Source: Mesobacillus subterraneus (GTDB lineage: Bacteria > Bacillota > Bacilli > Bacillales > Cytobacillaceae). From it: a DNA stretch of 64,000 bases. Below are positions 1-11,549 of the stretch, piece after piece; the first letter of the stretch is position 1, and each line of letters begins with the position of its first letter. Under the pieces are notes generated by a model. It was not told where the DNA came from. It did no database searches and worked only from the letters and a program-made list of their open reading frames with translations. Both the position numbers and the translations under genes were made by a program. The stretch is from assembly GCF_003937825.1 (NCBI RefSeq), contig NZ_RSFW01000001.1, forward strand, positions 19,384 to 83,383, given 5' to 3'.

Positions 1-131
1 AAGTCGAATTAGACGACGACCACAAATACGAAATCGAAATCAAAGACGGAAAAATCAAGTACGAACTATCCATAAACGCCAAAACAGGTGCCATCGATGA
101 GTTTGAGAAAGAAATAGATGACAATGACTAA
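1..131 (+). CDS. PepSY-domain protein, C-terminal fragment
   Basis: An open frame enters from the left edge and ends at TAA 129-131. The 42 visible residues are highly charged (VELDDDHKYEIEIKDGKIKY, then a segment with AKTGAIDEFEKE). This is the alternating pattern of a PepSY repeat, a domain of secreted or membrane proteins proposed to inhibit peptidases. The start and any signal peptide lie outside the window. A short interspersed repeat begins one base after the stop codon, and a terminator follows at 203-233. Confidence 0.7.
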   Translation, partial: VELDDDHKYEIEIKDGKIKYELSINAKTGAIDEFEKEIDDND

Positions 132-132
132 G

Positions 133-157
133 AAACACAGGGACGGTTCTTGTGTTT
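133..157. repeat. Short interspersed palindromic repeat (ACCGTCCC family), copy 1
   Basis: A 25-bp unit has inverted ends AAACACA and TGTGTTT around the core GGGACGGTTCT. It is identical to the copy at 24266-24290. It starts one base after the stop codon of the preceding gene. See the findings for the whole family. Confidence 0.85.
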
Positions 158-202
158 CAATCAAGAAACGAACGACCATCTAGTACAGATTCATACACTA
201 AG

Positions 203-233
203 AAGCCTTATCCACGAAATGGTAAGGCTTTTT
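203..233 (+). terminator. Rho-independent terminator of the PepSY gene
   Basis: The stem AAGCCTTA(TC) pairs with (G)GTAAGGCTT across a short loop and is followed by TTTTT on the plus strand. The same CCTTATCC/GGATAAGG-type stem recurs at several other gene ends in the window. Confidence 0.75.
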
Positions 234-378
234 CAAATCTTCCCTATACGCCCCCAAACGCAGATGGCAACAGCATATGATCTTTCTTACTTGAAACTTA
301 TTGCTGAAGCGATTTTAACAACTGCCTAAACTGTTTCATAGTATATAGTCATGAGAATGTACAGATGGGAGTAATAGT

Positions 379-909
379 ATGCCAGATGAAATGAACAAAA
401 TGCCAATTGAAGTGGTCAATGTAACGAGCCCTGCCTTAAATTCAAAGCTCGGAAGATATTTCATAGGCAAAACCGAGCTGCTGCAATTCGGCGGAGGATC
501 GTATGCCTGGGGTGGAATAGAAAATCCCATTGATTCTGGAGTCAATCTATATATCGATATTTTTACCATTACAAACTTTTCATCTCAAAATTTTATCGGG
601 GAAATATGGTTAAATGCCCGTCCACCTAAGAATGCAGTCGCCTCCTTTAATGTCACTCCAACCAATCAAGCAATTTTACCTCCTCCAAAACCTAAGGCGG
701 TAATGAAAAATGCTGGTTATTCCACTGAACCCATGATGAAAGGTGTGAATATTTTTGATCGAATTGTTCCTCAAAACTCCACCCTTGTAAGCGATTCACA
801 CAATGGCTCGATCATTATTGGTCCCGGGGGCTCCTTCTCCATCCTTCTAAGACCGGCGGGATTTCAATACATTACAGGGGCGATTGTATTGACCTGGTGG
901 GAGGAATAA
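379..909 (+). CDS. Conserved protein of unknown function (DUF6143-like), first of a tandem pair
   Basis: This is a 176-residue protein with no signal peptide or membrane segment. Conserved features shared with its neighbour are an LGxYFxGxTE motif, a glycine-rich FGGGSYAWGG block near residue 40, the segment NPIDSGVNLY, a PPPKPK run near residue 98, and a C-terminal WWEE. From memory this resembles the Bacillaceae family labelled DUF6143; I could not verify this. It starts at ATG 379 after GGGAG. The downstream copy begins 45 bp after its stop, so the two probably share a transcript ending at 1531-1566. No function can be assigned. The repeated Asn/Ser-rich beta-like segments suggest a beta-sandwich fold, which is inference. 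Confidence 0.7.
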   Translation: MPDEMNKMPIEVVNVTSPALNSKLGRYFIGKTELLQFGGGSYAWGGIENPIDSGVNLYIDIFTITNFSSQNFIGEIWLNARPPKNAVASFNVTPTNQAILPPPKPKAVMKNAGYSTEPMMKGVNIFDRIVPQNSTLVSDSHNGSIIIGPGGSFSILLRPAGFQYITGAIVLTWWEE

Positions 910-954
910 AATGAACCATCGGGCCATGCATGAATTTGAGGAGGCAGATGCTTT

Positions 955-1491
955 GTGTTAATGAATAATGAAAAACAGCTTCATGAGGTCAACGTACTGC
1001 CCGAAAATGTCTATCACTCTTATCTTGGGGAGTATTTTCTGGGGCAGACGGAAGTCATTTCCCTAGGCGGGGGCTTCAATGGATGGGGCAGACTAGTCAA
1101 CCCGGCAGATTCCGGGGTGAATTTGTTTTTGAACGCCTATACCATAAGCAACTATTCCAATGAGCCATTAACAACTGAAGCCTGGATCAGCAGCACTGTT
1201 CCCGGGAGGGGCAGAACATCGCCTTATTTTGCTGCCGGAAACCAATCCATCATCCCACCGCCAATGCCCAAAGTGAAAATTGAAAATGCCAGCTTCGTTA
1301 CTGGAAAACCAAGGGAAGGCACCCATGCCTTCGTCAGAAGAGTTGAACCCATGCTGACCCTGACAAAGCATGATTTTCAGGGTATGTTCATCATCCCTCC
1401 AGGAAGCTCCTTTTCCTTATTCTTTTTGTCCAAAGGAAAAAACCAGGCATACGCAAGAGTTGCCTTCGGCTGGTGGGAAGAAAAGGCATGA
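955..1491 (+). CDS. Conserved protein of unknown function (DUF6143-like), second of a tandem pair
   Basis: This 178-residue paralogue of the preceding gene is about 40 percent identical by eye over its length. It shares LGEYFLGQTE, SLGGGFNGWG, NPADSGVNLF, IIPPPMPK and the C-terminal WWEE. The GTG at 955 is the chosen start because GAGGAGG lies about 10 bases upstream; the in-frame ATG at 961 is too far from it, and an ATG at 948 runs into a stop. There is no signal peptide. The pair looks like a local tandem duplication. Confidence 0.7.
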   Translation: MLMNNEKQLHEVNVLPENVYHSYLGEYFLGQTEVISLGGGFNGWGRLVNPADSGVNLFLNAYTISNYSNEPLTTEAWISSTVPGRGRTSPYFAAGNQSIIPPPMPKVKIENASFVTGKPREGTHAFVRRVEPMLTLTKHDFQGMFIIPPGSSFSLFFLSKGKNQAYARVAFGWWEEKA

Positions 1492-1530
1492 TCAACAGGA
1501 ATGCGGGGATATCATGGAGTTCACATATGC

Positions 1531-1566
1531 AAAGGAGCCTTATCCTGTAATGGATAGGCTCCTTTT
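1531..1566 (+). terminator. Terminator downstream of the paralogue pair
   Basis: The stem AAAGGAGCC(T)TATCC pairs with GGATAGGCTCCTTT with one bulge and is followed by a T-run. It can work in both directions but sits at the end of a plus-strand pair. Confidence 0.7.
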
Positions 1567-1602
1567 GCGGCACGATCTATAAAAGATTCTTATCCATGAT
1601 TA

Positions 1603-1701
1603 AAACAGGAGACCGTTCCTCTGTTTCACTCTCTTCACCGAAAACACAAGAACCGTCCCCGTGTTTCATCTGGTAAAAACAGGAGAACCGTCCCTCTGTT
1701 T
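1603..1701. repeat. Three ACCGTCCC-family repeats in a row (copies 2-4)
   Basis: Copies lie at 1603-1626, 1642-1666 and 1677-1701. Each has an AAACA(C/G) end, an AACCGTCC-type core and a TGTTT end. Copy 4 reaches position 1701, the last base of the lutC stop codon on the minus strand, so the repeat and the gene end are flush. Confidence 0.85.
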
Positions 1702-2402
1702 CAATCTACTACTATATAAGTAGCCTTCACTGGTCCGTGGACGCCGACGATGAGGTTCATTTCGATGTCGGCGCTGTTGCTTGGGCCGGTGATGAAGCTG
1801 ACGTAGGATGGGACGTCTTGGCCGCTGGCTTGTGCCTGGTGGATGTGTTTGGCTGCCTGGGTCATCCGCGGCACGAGGGTGCTTTTTGGAATGATGGCGA
1901 CGAAGGTCCGCGGCAGCAGGCTGATTGAGCGGCCGTTGTCTTTTGTATTGAACAATGTCACGGTGCCAGACTCGGCAAGCGTGATATCGCTGAACACGAG
2001 CCCGACATCAGCACGTTCTGCTATTTTTTGATTTTCCTTGCCAATCGCTGCGTCCCACACGTGGACATCCAGCTGGTCGCCCTGCTCTTCAAAGAACTTC
2101 GTGATTCCATACTCCTGATGACGAGCATCATTGGATGTGACGATGGACTTCCCTTCGTAGGCCTGGAGTGTTTCGTTCAACACGCTGGCCAAACCAGCCC
2201 GATCGGTCCGTTTAAAAGTGGTATGGATGACCTTGCAATGCTTTTCGAGGACAGCGACCAATTCATCCTGGCTCATGCCTTTGAACACTTCCTCCTGCGG
2301 GGTAACGCTCCATTGCGGCCGCTCCACGCCTTCTGTCCGCCTCTCGCGCCTAAGTCTGGACGCCAGCTTATCTAAAAAGGCTTCTCGGTTTTGGATGCTC
2401 AT
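1701..2402 (-). CDS. lutC: Lactate utilization protein C (LutC/YkgG, LUD domain)
   Basis: This 233-residue LUD-domain protein is the third subunit of the LutABC L-lactate oxidation system, which replaces a flavin lactate dehydrogenase in Bacillus. Diagnostic segments are [20 protein letters not shown] and [16 protein letters not shown] in the C-terminal half. The start ATG overlaps the lutB stop by four bases (ATGA), indicating translational coupling. The protein ends VKATYIVVD and its TGA abuts a short interspersed repeat. It may therefore have lost a few C-terminal residues to repeat insertion (inference). The cytosolic subunit function is known from B. subtilis. Confidence 0.93.
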   Translation of the reverse strand: MSIQNREAFLDKLASRLRRERRTEGVERPQWSVTPQEEVFKGMSQDELVAVLEKHCKVIHTTFKRTDRAGLASVLNETLQAYEGKSIVTSNDARHQEYGITKFFEEQGDQLDVHVWDAAIGKENQKIAERADVGLVFSDITLAESGTVTLFNTKDNGRSISLLPRTFVAIIPKSTLVPRMTQAAKHIHQAQASGQDVPSYVSFITGPSNSADIEMNLIVGVHGPVKATYIVVD

Positions 2403-3823
2403 TTGGATTCACCGTCTTTCTGTCTTTGCTTGAACCACGAACGGAACGACTGTCCCTGTGGCGCGTAAAAATCACGTACTTCCGTCCATGCCTTCAAAGG
2501 TCCTGGCCCATTTTCAATCATTCCATCTTTTGTCCATGGCCCAAGGGCCGGTTTGGCCATTTTTGCACTCATATTATAAATTGCCGGATTAGAAGCCCAT
2601 GCGGCAAAACCTTTCATCATCAGCTTCTCTGCCGTCGGACCCTTTTCCTTTTCGACGATGATCTGGCGATGGCGGATCAAATGCTCATGCAAAGGAATTT
2701 TTACAGGGCAGGCTTCGGTACAAGCCGCACACAAGGTTGATGCATAAGGAAGCTCCTTATGATCGTCGTACCCTTCAAGCAGCGGCGTGATCACGGCACC
2801 GATTGGCCCTGGATAAATCGAGTTGTACGCATGACCCCCGATATGACGGTAAACCGGACACGCATTAATGCAAGCCGCACAGCGAATGCAATGCAGTGCC
2901 GACTGAAACTCTGTTCCAAGGATCTTGGAGCGGCCATTGTCGACAATCACCAAATGGAATTCTTCAGGACTGTCCACTTCCAGTTCAAGGCCTGCCCCGG
3001 TAATCGCCGTGATATAGCTTGTCAGTTTTTGACCGACCGCCGCGCGCGTCAATAAGCTGACAAGGACCTCCATTTCCTCCCAGGTCGGCACGATCCGCTC
3101 CATGCCCATTACCGTGATCACGGTATCCGGAAGGCTCGTCACCATCTCGGCGTTCCCTTCATTTGTGACAAGCGTGATCGATCCAGACTCCGCAATCGCA
3201 AAGTTACAGCCTGTCACACCGACATCAGCCGATAAAAAGTCCTGGCGCAGCTGCTCGCGGGCAAAGGCAGCCAGTTCCTCCGGCGTGTCAGATCCGGTAT
3301 ACCCTTTTTTCTTCGCGAACGTTTCACGGATCTGCTGCTTGTTTTTATGCAGCGCAGGGGTGACGATATGGGATGGCGGATCTTCATCCAGTTGCAGGAT
3401 CCACTCGCCAAGATCGGATTCAACCACTTCAGCGCCGACTTCCTCAAGTGCCTTATTCAAGCCGATTTCCTCAGTGACCATCGACTTCGCTTTGACGACT
3501 TTTTTCGCCTGTTTCTTTTGGATGATGCTTTTCACATACTGGTTCGCTTCTTCCGCTGTCTCGGCAAAAAATACATGGCCGCCGCGCCTCGCTACCTGCT
3601 CACTCAATTGATGCAGGTAGTAATCGAGGTTTTCCAGTGTATGGGTACGGATTTCCTCGCCTAAATCACGCCAGTCCTCCCAGTTTCCAAGCTCCGCCGC
3701 CTGTGTGAGCCGGCCAGTCCGGAATCTTCCCTGCGCGGAGGAAACAGCCTGCCGCATAAAATCATCCTTAATCCCATTTTGGATTCGCTCTTTATAAGGA
3801 ATCTCACCAATTTTGATGCTCAT
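2399..3823 (-). CDS. lutB: Lactate utilization iron-sulfur protein LutB
   Basis: This 474-residue protein combines an N-terminal LUD domain with C-terminal ferredoxin-type 4Fe-4S motifs. Cysteines are visible at about 312, 315, 318 and 322 ([12 protein letters not shown]) and at 365, 368 and 372 (CAACTEACP). It matches LutB/YkgF, the electron-transfer subunit of the LutABC lactate oxidation complex. The length is normal for the family. It lies 18 bp after lutA and overlaps lutC by 4 bp, so lutABC is a tight operon. Expression is expected to be controlled by LutR, encoded just upstream. Confidence 0.95.
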   Translation of the reverse strand: MSIKIGEIPYKERIQNGIKDDFMRQAVSSAQGRFRTGRLTQAAELGNWEDWRDLGEEIRTHTLENLDYYLHQLSEQVARRGGHVFFAETAEEANQYVKSIIQKKQAKKVVKAKSMVTEEIGLNKALEEVGAEVVESDLGEWILQLDEDPPSHIVTPALHKNKQQIRETFAKKKGYTGSDTPEELAAFAREQLRQDFLSADVGVTGCNFAIAESGSITLVTNEGNAEMVTSLPDTVITVMGMERIVPTWEEMEVLVSLLTRAAVGQKLTSYITAITGAGLELEVDSPEEFHLVIVDNGRSKILGTEFQSALHCIRCAACINACPVYRHIGGHAYNSIYPGPIGAVITPLLEGYDDHKELPYASTLCAACTEACPVKIPLHEHLIRHRQIIVEKEKGPTAEKLMMKGFAAWASNPAIYNMSAKMAKPALGPWTKDGMIENGPGPLKAWTEVRDFYAPQGQSFRSWFKQRQKDGESK

Positions 3824-3841
3824 GTCTTTTCCCCCCGTTTC

Positions 3842-4558
3842 TTAGTGAGTATTTAAAATTTCGGTAATATGAATGATTTTTACCTTCTTGCCTTCCCGCT
3901 CCATGCGGCCGCCGATATTCATCAGGCAGCCCATATCCGCGCCAACCAAATATTCCGCTTGCGTTTCTGATACATGGCGGGACTTCTCGCTGACCATCTC
4001 CTGCGAGATCACCGGATTTTTCACGGCAAACGTTCCGCCGAAGCCACAGCAATCTTCTTCCCACGGCAAGTCCACAAGCTCAACACCTTCGACATTGCGC
4101 AACAAGATTTTCGGCTGCTCTTTTACCCCAAGCAGGCGTTTCATATGGCAGGATGAATGGAACGTCACTCTTCCTTTAAAAGTAGAGCCCAGATCGGTAA
4201 TGCCCATTACATCAACAAGGAACTCCGTAATTTCATAGCATTTAGCGGCAAAGACTTTCGCCTCTTCTTCCCACTCAGGATCGCCTTTAAAAATATGCGG
4301 ATATTCCTTCAGCATGCTCACGCAGGAGCCTGATGGCCCAACGACATATTCCGAATGGCGGAAGGCCTTCATCATTTGCTTCATCGATGCTTTCGCTTCT
4401 TGCAAATACCCGCTGTTATAGGCAGGCTGTCCGCAACAAGTCTGTTCCATCGGATAATCCACTTCACATCCGACTCTCTCAAGGATTTCAAGCGTGTTTT
4501 TCGCCACATCCGCAAAGAGAATATCACTTAGACACGTACTGAATAAGGAAACTTTCAT
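3842..4558 (-). CDS. lutA: Lactate utilization protein A (LutA, CCG-domain)
   Basis: This 238-residue protein carries two cysteine-rich CCG motifs (TCCGQPAYNSG near residue 41 and EDCCGFGGTF near 185) typical of GlpC/HdrB-type iron-sulfur or heterodisulfide-linked subunits. The first methionine in the longer open frame (4600) is not used here. GAGGTGG lies six bases before the ATG at 4558, giving MKVSLFSTC, the usual family start. It is the first gene of lutABC, 42 bp downstream of lutR. The assignment is firm by context and motifs. Confidence 0.94.
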   Translation of the reverse strand: MKVSLFSTCLSDILFADVAKNTLEILERVGCEVDYPMEQTCCGQPAYNSGYLQEAKASMKQMMKAFRHSEYVVGPSGSCVSMLKEYPHIFKGDPEWEEEAKVFAAKCYEITEFLVDVMGITDLGSTFKGRVTFHSSCHMKRLLGVKEQPKILLRNVEGVELVDLPWEEDCCGFGGTFAVKNPVISQEMVSEKSRHVSETQAEYLVGADMGCLMNIGGRMEREGKKVKIIHITEILNTH

Positions 4559-4600
4559 GTTCATCCACCTCTGGTAAAAGTCAGCAGACGACTGCGCCAA

Positions 4601-5308
4601 TTATTCGATGCATTTAAAAAGCCGGTCCTGGACATTTTGTAAATGCTCAAACATGGCCTGGCGCGCTTCGTCTGGCTGTCGATTTTTAATTGCTTCAAAA
4701 ATTCGCCGATGCTCTGATTGCAAGTCTTCGACGATGCTGCCCGAATACAAGAGTACCTTCCGGGTTTCCTTGATGGTTTGTGAATTCAGTGCCGACACAC
4801 TGCTCATCAAATTAATCAACAATTTGTTGTGCGTCGCATGGGCGATTGCAACGTGGAAATCCAGGTCTGCTGCAGAAGCGAGCTCCTCATTTCCATTGGC
4901 ATGCTCCATCACAATTAAAGCTTTTTCCATCGCAAGCAAATCTTCCTCTTGATGCACAGCAGCTGCATGGGCCGCAGTACCGCTTTCTAAAATCTTTCGG
5001 ACTTCATACATTTCCTTCACATCTTCAAGCTTCATCAAAAAGGCGCTGGTGACGGGCAATTGAAATTTCGACGGATCAAAGGTGTTTACAAACGTCCCTT
5101 CACCCTGGCGCATTTTCACAAGACCCATTGTCCTCAGGCCACTCAACGCTTCACGAATTGTGGAACTGCCGACATCGAAGCTTTTCGCCAGCTTTTCGAC
5201 TGAATCTAATTTATCACCTGGTTGTAATTCACCAGTTTTTATCAACTCGATGATCGAGTCAGCAACTTGTTCATACACTTTTTTCACTCGTACTTGTTTA
5301 TATGGCAT
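4601..5308 (-). CDS. lutR: GntR/FadR-family repressor of lactate utilization (LutR)
   Basis: This 235-residue regulator has an N-terminal winged helix (residues ~8-75, with LQPGDKLDSVEKLAKSFDVG and TIREALSGLR) and a C-terminal FCD ligand domain. The FCD metal/ligand residues are suggested by DLDFHVAIAHATHN. Position between lctP and lutABC matches LutR, which releases DNA when lactate is present. The ATG at 5308 (MPYKQV) is preferred over 5317, because 5317 directly follows GGGAG with no spacing. The only TCATC-N-GATGA operator seen nearby lies upstream of lctP, implying one autoregulated five-gene unit. Confidence 0.9.
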   Translation of the reverse strand: MPYKQVRVKKVYEQVADSIIELIKTGELQPGDKLDSVEKLAKSFDVGSSTIREALSGLRTMGLVKMRQGEGTFVNTFDPSKFQLPVTSAFLMKLEDVKEMYEVRKILESGTAAHAAAVHQEEDLLAMEKALIVMEHANGNEELASAADLDFHVAIAHATHNKLLINLMSSVSALNSQTIKETRKVLLYSGSIVEDLQSEHRRIFEAIKNRQPDEARQAMFEHLQNVQDRLFKCIE

Positions 5309-5381
5309 GCGGTTCATCTCCCATCTATCCCTTATTATTATACAGAGAATTTAGCTCTCCGAAAGATATTGGGACCTTATA

Positions 5382-6962
5382 CTAAAGAAGGTTCAAGAAG
5401 ATAAAACCAGATATTCCTGCAAGGATTCCATACAGAATTGCAGGCGCCAATGTTTTGCGGATGATTTCGCCTTCTTTGCCAGACACCCCAACAACTGCGC
5501 TTGCCGCAACGACATTGTGCACACAAATCATATTTCCGGCTGCTGCTCCAAGGAGCTGGACGGCCAGGACGATATTCGCCTCTATGCCAACGGAATTGGC
5601 GACATTGAATTGAATAGGTGAGAACGTCAGCGTCGAAACCGTCGCACTGCCAGTAATGAACGCTCCCAGCTCACCAAGGAATGGGGCAACGAAAATCCAT
5701 ACCGAGCCTAACGAGCCAGCAAAGGATTCCGCAATATACTGCGGCATGCTGATCAATTCATTCAGGTTCAATCCTGAGTTAACAAATACTTGTACCATAG
5801 ATAGAGTCGCAATCAAGGAAATCGATGTCATCTTCATTGTGGATAGTGACTCTTTCGACGCCTTTGCAAAGGTTTGGTATGATTTGCGCTGGAATAAAAA
5901 CGCTAAAATCGCTGCTGCAGTAAGAATGGTCCCTGGTGAATATAAGAATTCCCACGCTGAGGTCACGCCCTCAACCCCCATTATATTGCGCCACGTCAAG
6001 TCGATCGCGGTCCTCGTAAACTCTTTCAGCTCTGGAACAATCCGGGTCAGCAGCAATAAAAGAACGACGACAACATATGGCGACCAGGCTGTCACAATGC
6101 CCATCTTTGACTTTTCAGTTGAAACAACAAAATCTTTTCGCATTGCAGCTTTCCATTCCGTCTTCGGAAGCAAGAAACCTTTCTTAGCCGTCACAGTCGC
6201 CACCGCCAAAGTGATGAGCGAGGCAAGAATCGAAACAAATTCATGCCCAAAAAGACTTGCTACCAGGAACGCACTTCCTGTGTAAATGAACCCTATCAGC
6301 AGCGTCCAAGGAAGCATCGGCAGCGCATCTCTGATACCGCTTCCAAAAAACACCGTTAACACCACCATTAAAATGAATGGGATAAACGAACCCGCCAGCA
6401 GATCTAGGCTCGTCACTGTAACCGCAATGTCATGGAAAAAAGGAGTATCTGCTCCCGGAATATTGCTCAATCCAACAGCCACAGGCGTACCAACTGCCCC
6501 GAACATAACCGCGGTACTATCGGCAATCAAGGCAATCGTCGCCGCCGCGATCGGCTGAAACCCTAAAGCCAGCATTAACGGTCCAGTGACCATTGCCGGT
6601 GTTCCAAACCCGGCCGCACCTTCAATAAGTGAACCAAATAAAAAGGCAACGATGATGACCTGCACCCGCATGTCGCCAGAAATACTTTGAAATCCCTGGT
6701 TGATCCGCACAACCGCCCCCGTATTTCGAAGCGTGTTCAACAACACCAAGGCACCAAATAAAATCCAAAGAATCGTCAACGTTTTATGTATCCCCTGGAA
6801 AATCGATGCCAGCACCACTTGACCTTCCATCCCCCACGCAGTAAGCGCTAACAAAATGACGATTAACGAACTAATCGTCATCCCCTTCGCCGCCGGCATC
6901 CGCAAAATCACAAGAAATAAAAACGGAGCAATAATCGCACTTAACGCAATCAGCAATAACAT
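5382..6962 (-). CDS. lctP: L-lactate permease (LctP family)
   Basis: This 526-residue protein is highly hydrophobic with about 12-14 predicted membrane segments. It carries the lactate permease block [21 protein letters not shown] near residue 110 and a [16 protein letters not shown] segment near the C-terminus. It imports L-lactate with protons and supplies LutABC. The gene is first in the module; only 73 bp separate it from the lutR start, with no clear terminator, so lctP-lutR-lutABC may be one transcript. A LutR-type palindrome lies 77 bp upstream. GGGGG precedes the start. Confidence 0.95.
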   Translation of the reverse strand: MLLLIALSAIIAPFLFLVILRMPAAKGMTISSLIVILLALTAWGMEGQVVLASIFQGIHKTLTILWILFGALVLLNTLRNTGAVVRINQGFQSISGDMRVQVIIVAFLFGSLIEGAAGFGTPAMVTGPLMLALGFQPIAAATIALIADSTAVMFGAVGTPVAVGLSNIPGADTPFFHDIAVTVTSLDLLAGSFIPFILMVVLTVFFGSGIRDALPMLPWTLLIGFIYTGSAFLVASLFGHEFVSILASLITLAVATVTAKKGFLLPKTEWKAAMRKDFVVSTEKSKMGIVTAWSPYVVVVLLLLLTRIVPELKEFTRTAIDLTWRNIMGVEGVTSAWEFLYSPGTILTAAAILAFLFQRKSYQTFAKASKESLSTMKMTSISLIATLSMVQVFVNSGLNLNELISMPQYIAESFAGSLGSVWIFVAPFLGELGAFITGSATVSTLTFSPIQFNVANSVGIEANIVLAVQLLGAAAGNMICVHNVVAASAVVGVSGKEGEIIRKTLAPAILYGILAGISGFIFLNLL

Positions 6963-7038
6963 CTGAACATCCCCCTAGTTGCTCGTATTTAATTTTTTTC
7001 ACAGTTTCATAGACTCATTTGCAAACCATTTGTCATGT

Positions 7039-7053
7039 GGTCATCAGATGACC
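7039..7053. promoter_or_regulatory. Probable LutR operator upstream of lctP
   Basis: The perfect 15-bp palindrome GGTCATCAGATGACC contains TCATC-N-GATGA, the binding motif I recall for B. subtilis LutR. It lies 77 bp upstream of the lctP start, and the LutR gene is in the same cluster. No second copy was seen before lutA. Confidence 0.75.
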
Positions 7054-7107
7054 TTATTATTTTTTCACACTTTTAAAAAGAATTCAATAATAAAAGTCAC
7101 AAAAAAA

Positions 7108-7175
7108 GAGGGTCGGTTCTTGGAAAAACAGAGGGACGGTTCTCCTGTTTTTGGAAACAGGAGAACCGTCCCTCT
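7108..7175. repeat. ACCGTCCC repeats in inverted orientation forming a long hairpin; probable katG terminator
   Basis: Two head-to-head copies pair perfectly over 21 bp (7130-7150 with 7155-7175) around a 4-base loop. A partial third copy lies at 7108-7120. On the minus strand the stem is followed by TTTTT, so it could terminate katG transcription, which ends 56 bp earlier. It is both repeat and candidate terminator. Confidence 0.8.
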
Positions 7176-7230
7176 CAAATAAACATGTTTTTGATCTGAA
7201 ATCTCAAAGACTATTAATAAACTTCCTTTC

Positions 7231-9471
<2,241 letters not shown>

Positions 9472-9649
9472 CTAAATAAAATTAAAGTTAATGAAACTTG
9501 AACATTAATAAATATGAACGGAATAAGAGATTTATTATCTTTAATTCGAATCTTTTATGATCAGGAGCAACTGGGGATGAATGGGGGATTAATATAGGGT
9601 GGTTTTAGATGGGAGATTCGCTTATAGCGGTGCAAAACATATTTAAATA

Positions 9650-9979
9650 CTAGCCGAAATAAATTTCTACACTTTCTTCTTTTTGGGCTGTTTCCAAACA
9701 GTTTTTGATAAAAATCAAGATTTGTTTTTGGTCCCAGGAAACACAATCACTTTCTGACAGGGATTCACCTGTTTTAAATAATTTCTTATAGCTGTTCAAA
9801 GCCTTTTCAAAGTGTTGTACCGAGAAGATTGAACTTTTTCCTGTACCACTTACTCCAGCATAGTAGTGATTCGCCTCAAGCAAGCTGTATAGCAGGACCG
9901 CATTATGATTCCCCATGCTAAAACGAGCATAAGCAATTTCTTCCCTAGCTTTATTGTAGCCTGATATATCGTGACCCAT
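9650..9979 (-). CDS. Small protein of unknown function
   Basis: This 109-residue soluble protein begins MGHDISGYNKAREEIAYARFSM and contains a YYAGVSGTGKSS segment. The GTGKS run looks like a P-loop, but no following nucleotide-binding fold can be recognised in so short a protein. The start at 9979 is chosen because AAGGAGG lies nine bases upstream; the longer frame to 10051 has no ribosome site. It stands alone between katG and a 480-bp gap. I do not recognise the family with certainty. Confidence 0.65.
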   Translation of the reverse strand: MGHDISGYNKAREEIAYARFSMGNHNAVLLYSLLEANHYYAGVSGTGKSSIFSVQHFEKALNSYKKLFKTGESLSESDCVSWDQKQILIFIKNCLETAQKEESVEIYFG

Positions 9980-10460
9980 TAATGATCCTCCTTCAAATAT
10001 AAAACTGAAACGCTTTAGATTGGAAAAGCTGATTGGCAGTTTACATGGCAAATCACTCCCTTCGAATTTGCCAATTTGGAATTTTATAAAAATGAGAGTA
10101 AGAGATGCTAACGAAAGAAAATCCGATGCTTCGAAGTCGTTCAGAATGGTTTACATCCTATTTAAGGTTATTACTGAGGGTAATGGTGAGGTGTTTTCAC
10201 TTTTTATCTATCTGCAAAAAATAATACCATATAAGGCATATAATTATTTGAGTATTTTAAAAACTTATCAACAATTCTGTGAATGATTACTGACAATTCT
10301 CCCTTAAAAGCTTTCCCCTGCACTCCCACCTGAAATTGACAACGCAGGGGAAACTGTTGATTTACAAAAAAAACGACAGAACCAGTACACCTGATTCCGT
10401 CATGTCTTAATGATTCATTAGCTTAAAAAATCTTCAGGTGCTGATAGTTTACTTCTTATT
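9980..10460. other. 480-bp intergenic region with a long-range stem
   Basis: No gene is credible here; a plus-strand open frame at 10020-10286 has no ribosome site and unlikely composition. A perfect 10-bp stem pairs TTTCCCCTGC (10312-10321) with GCAGGGGAAA (10344-10353) over a 22-base loop. The adjacent terminator is listed separately. The rest is AT-rich and featureless. Confidence 0.5.
10365..10403 (-). terminator. Terminator of the Gfo/Idh/MocA dehydrogenase gene
   Basis: On the minus strand ACGGAATCAG pairs with CTGGTTCTGT (two G-U pairs), followed by a run of eight or more T. It lies 58 bp beyond the stop codon. Confidence 0.75.
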
Positions 10461-11480
10461 TCACCCATCCAACCACTCTTCTTTTTTTATCAATCTTCCT
10501 TCTTCTGAAGATGTTCGGGCCAGTTCGATCAACCTGGTCACTCTAAGTGCTTCTTTCAATGAAACAACTGGCTTCCGGCTTGAGATGCTATCTGCAAGTA
10601 ATGAAAAGAAATGGTCGTAACCTCCAGTTTCTATCGTGATCTCTGAGGTATCCTCTCTATAGAGTGTACCCTCTTCTTTTTCTTTTCCTTTGTAGAAAGT
10701 ACCGTCAGCCAATTGAGGCTCCTGTTTGTCCAGGCCGTATTTTACGAAGCTGCCTTTTGATCCATGCAGTTCAAAACGAGGATAGGCTGAATTGATAAAT
10801 GAACTTGAGCGTAAATATACTCGTTTTTCTCCATAGTGAAGCACGATGAGAAAGCCATCATCACTTTGGCCGTTCTCCCGTTGAGTCATTATTTCTGAAT
10901 ATAGCGCATCTGGTTCGCCGAATAAAACAAGGGCTTGATCAATTAAGTGGGAACCTAAATCATATAAGACGCCCGAGCCTACTCCTGGTTGCTCTCTCCA
11001 ACGATTACGAATAACAGGTCTGAATCGATCAAACCGTGATTCAAGGACTTTCCAATCCCCCAGCATTTCTTCTTTCAGAAGTTTTTGTATCGTTAAAAAG
11101 TCTCCGTCCCATCGCCGGTTTTGATGCACAGAGACAACAGACTCGCTTTTTTGGGTAAGCTGAATGAGTTCTTTTCCTTCTTCCACTGTTAAAAACGCCG
11201 GCTTTTCGACAAGCACATCTTTTCCTGCAAGAATACATTGTTTCAGCATGTCATAGTGCATGTCAGATGGTGTGGTAATGATATACAACGTTGCCTCACT
11301 TTGTGAAAGTGCCTCTTCTATCGTTGCATATACCGGTACATTGCTTACATCCTTATGTTCTTTTGATGTTCCTGATCTTGAAATAATCCCGACCACTTCA
11401 TATTTATCAGAATGAACTAAGTGCGGTAGATGGAACACCTTTGCGGCAAATCCAAATCCGGCAATTATTGTTTTTATCAC
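10461..11480 (-). CDS. Gfo/Idh/MocA-family sugar/polyol oxidoreductase
   Basis: This 339-residue NAD(P)-dependent dehydrogenase has an N-terminal Rossmann motif (IIAGFGFAAKVFH, residues 4-16) and the family signature VEKPAFLT near residue 92. The catalytic region contains NRRWDGDFL and YDLGSHLIDQALVLFG, with Lys93 and the GSHxxD histidine as likely catalytic residues. It resembles the B. subtilis IolW/YdgJ group that oxidises inositols or other polyols. The start is GTG after GTGGAGG. It lies 69 bp downstream of a sugar-binding lipoprotein in the same orientation, suggesting a role with the sugar island. The exact substrate is unknown. Confidence 0.85.
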   Translation of the reverse strand: MIKTIIAGFGFAAKVFHLPHLVHSDKYEVVGIISRSGTSKEHKDVSNVPVYATIEEALSQSEATLYIITTPSDMHYDMLKQCILAGKDVLVEKPAFLTVEEGKELIQLTQKSESVVSVHQNRRWDGDFLTIQKLLKEEMLGDWKVLESRFDRFRPVIRNRWREQPGVGSGVLYDLGSHLIDQALVLFGEPDALYSEIMTQRENGQSDDGFLIVLHYGEKRVYLRSSSFINSAYPRFELHGSKGSFVKYGLDKQEPQLADGTFYKGKEKEEGTLYREDTSEITIETGGYDHFFSLLADSISSRKPVVSLKEALRVTRLIELARTSSEEGRLIKKEEWLDG

Positions 11481-11549
11481 GAAATAACCTCCACTAATTT
11501 ACTTTTCCGCCCCGACTGCTTAAAAAAAATATACCATCTGGCATATGGA

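Noticed and set aside
5656..6285. 209-residue plus-strand frame opposite lctP
   Set aside because: It is the antisense reading of a well-defined membrane transporter and has no independent support.
9480..9550. AT-rich palindrome-like stretch upstream of katG as a PerR box
   Set aside because: It does not fit the TTATAAT-N-ATTATAA 7-1-7 pattern closely enough to be called.
9870..9930. SGTGKSS in the 109-residue protein as a P-loop ATPase site
   Set aside because: No Walker B, beta-strand context or adequate length for a nucleotide-binding domain.
10020..10286. 88-residue plus-strand frame in a 480-bp gap
   Set aside because: No ribosome site, no recognisable motifs, and partial overlap with the leader of the minus-strand gene.
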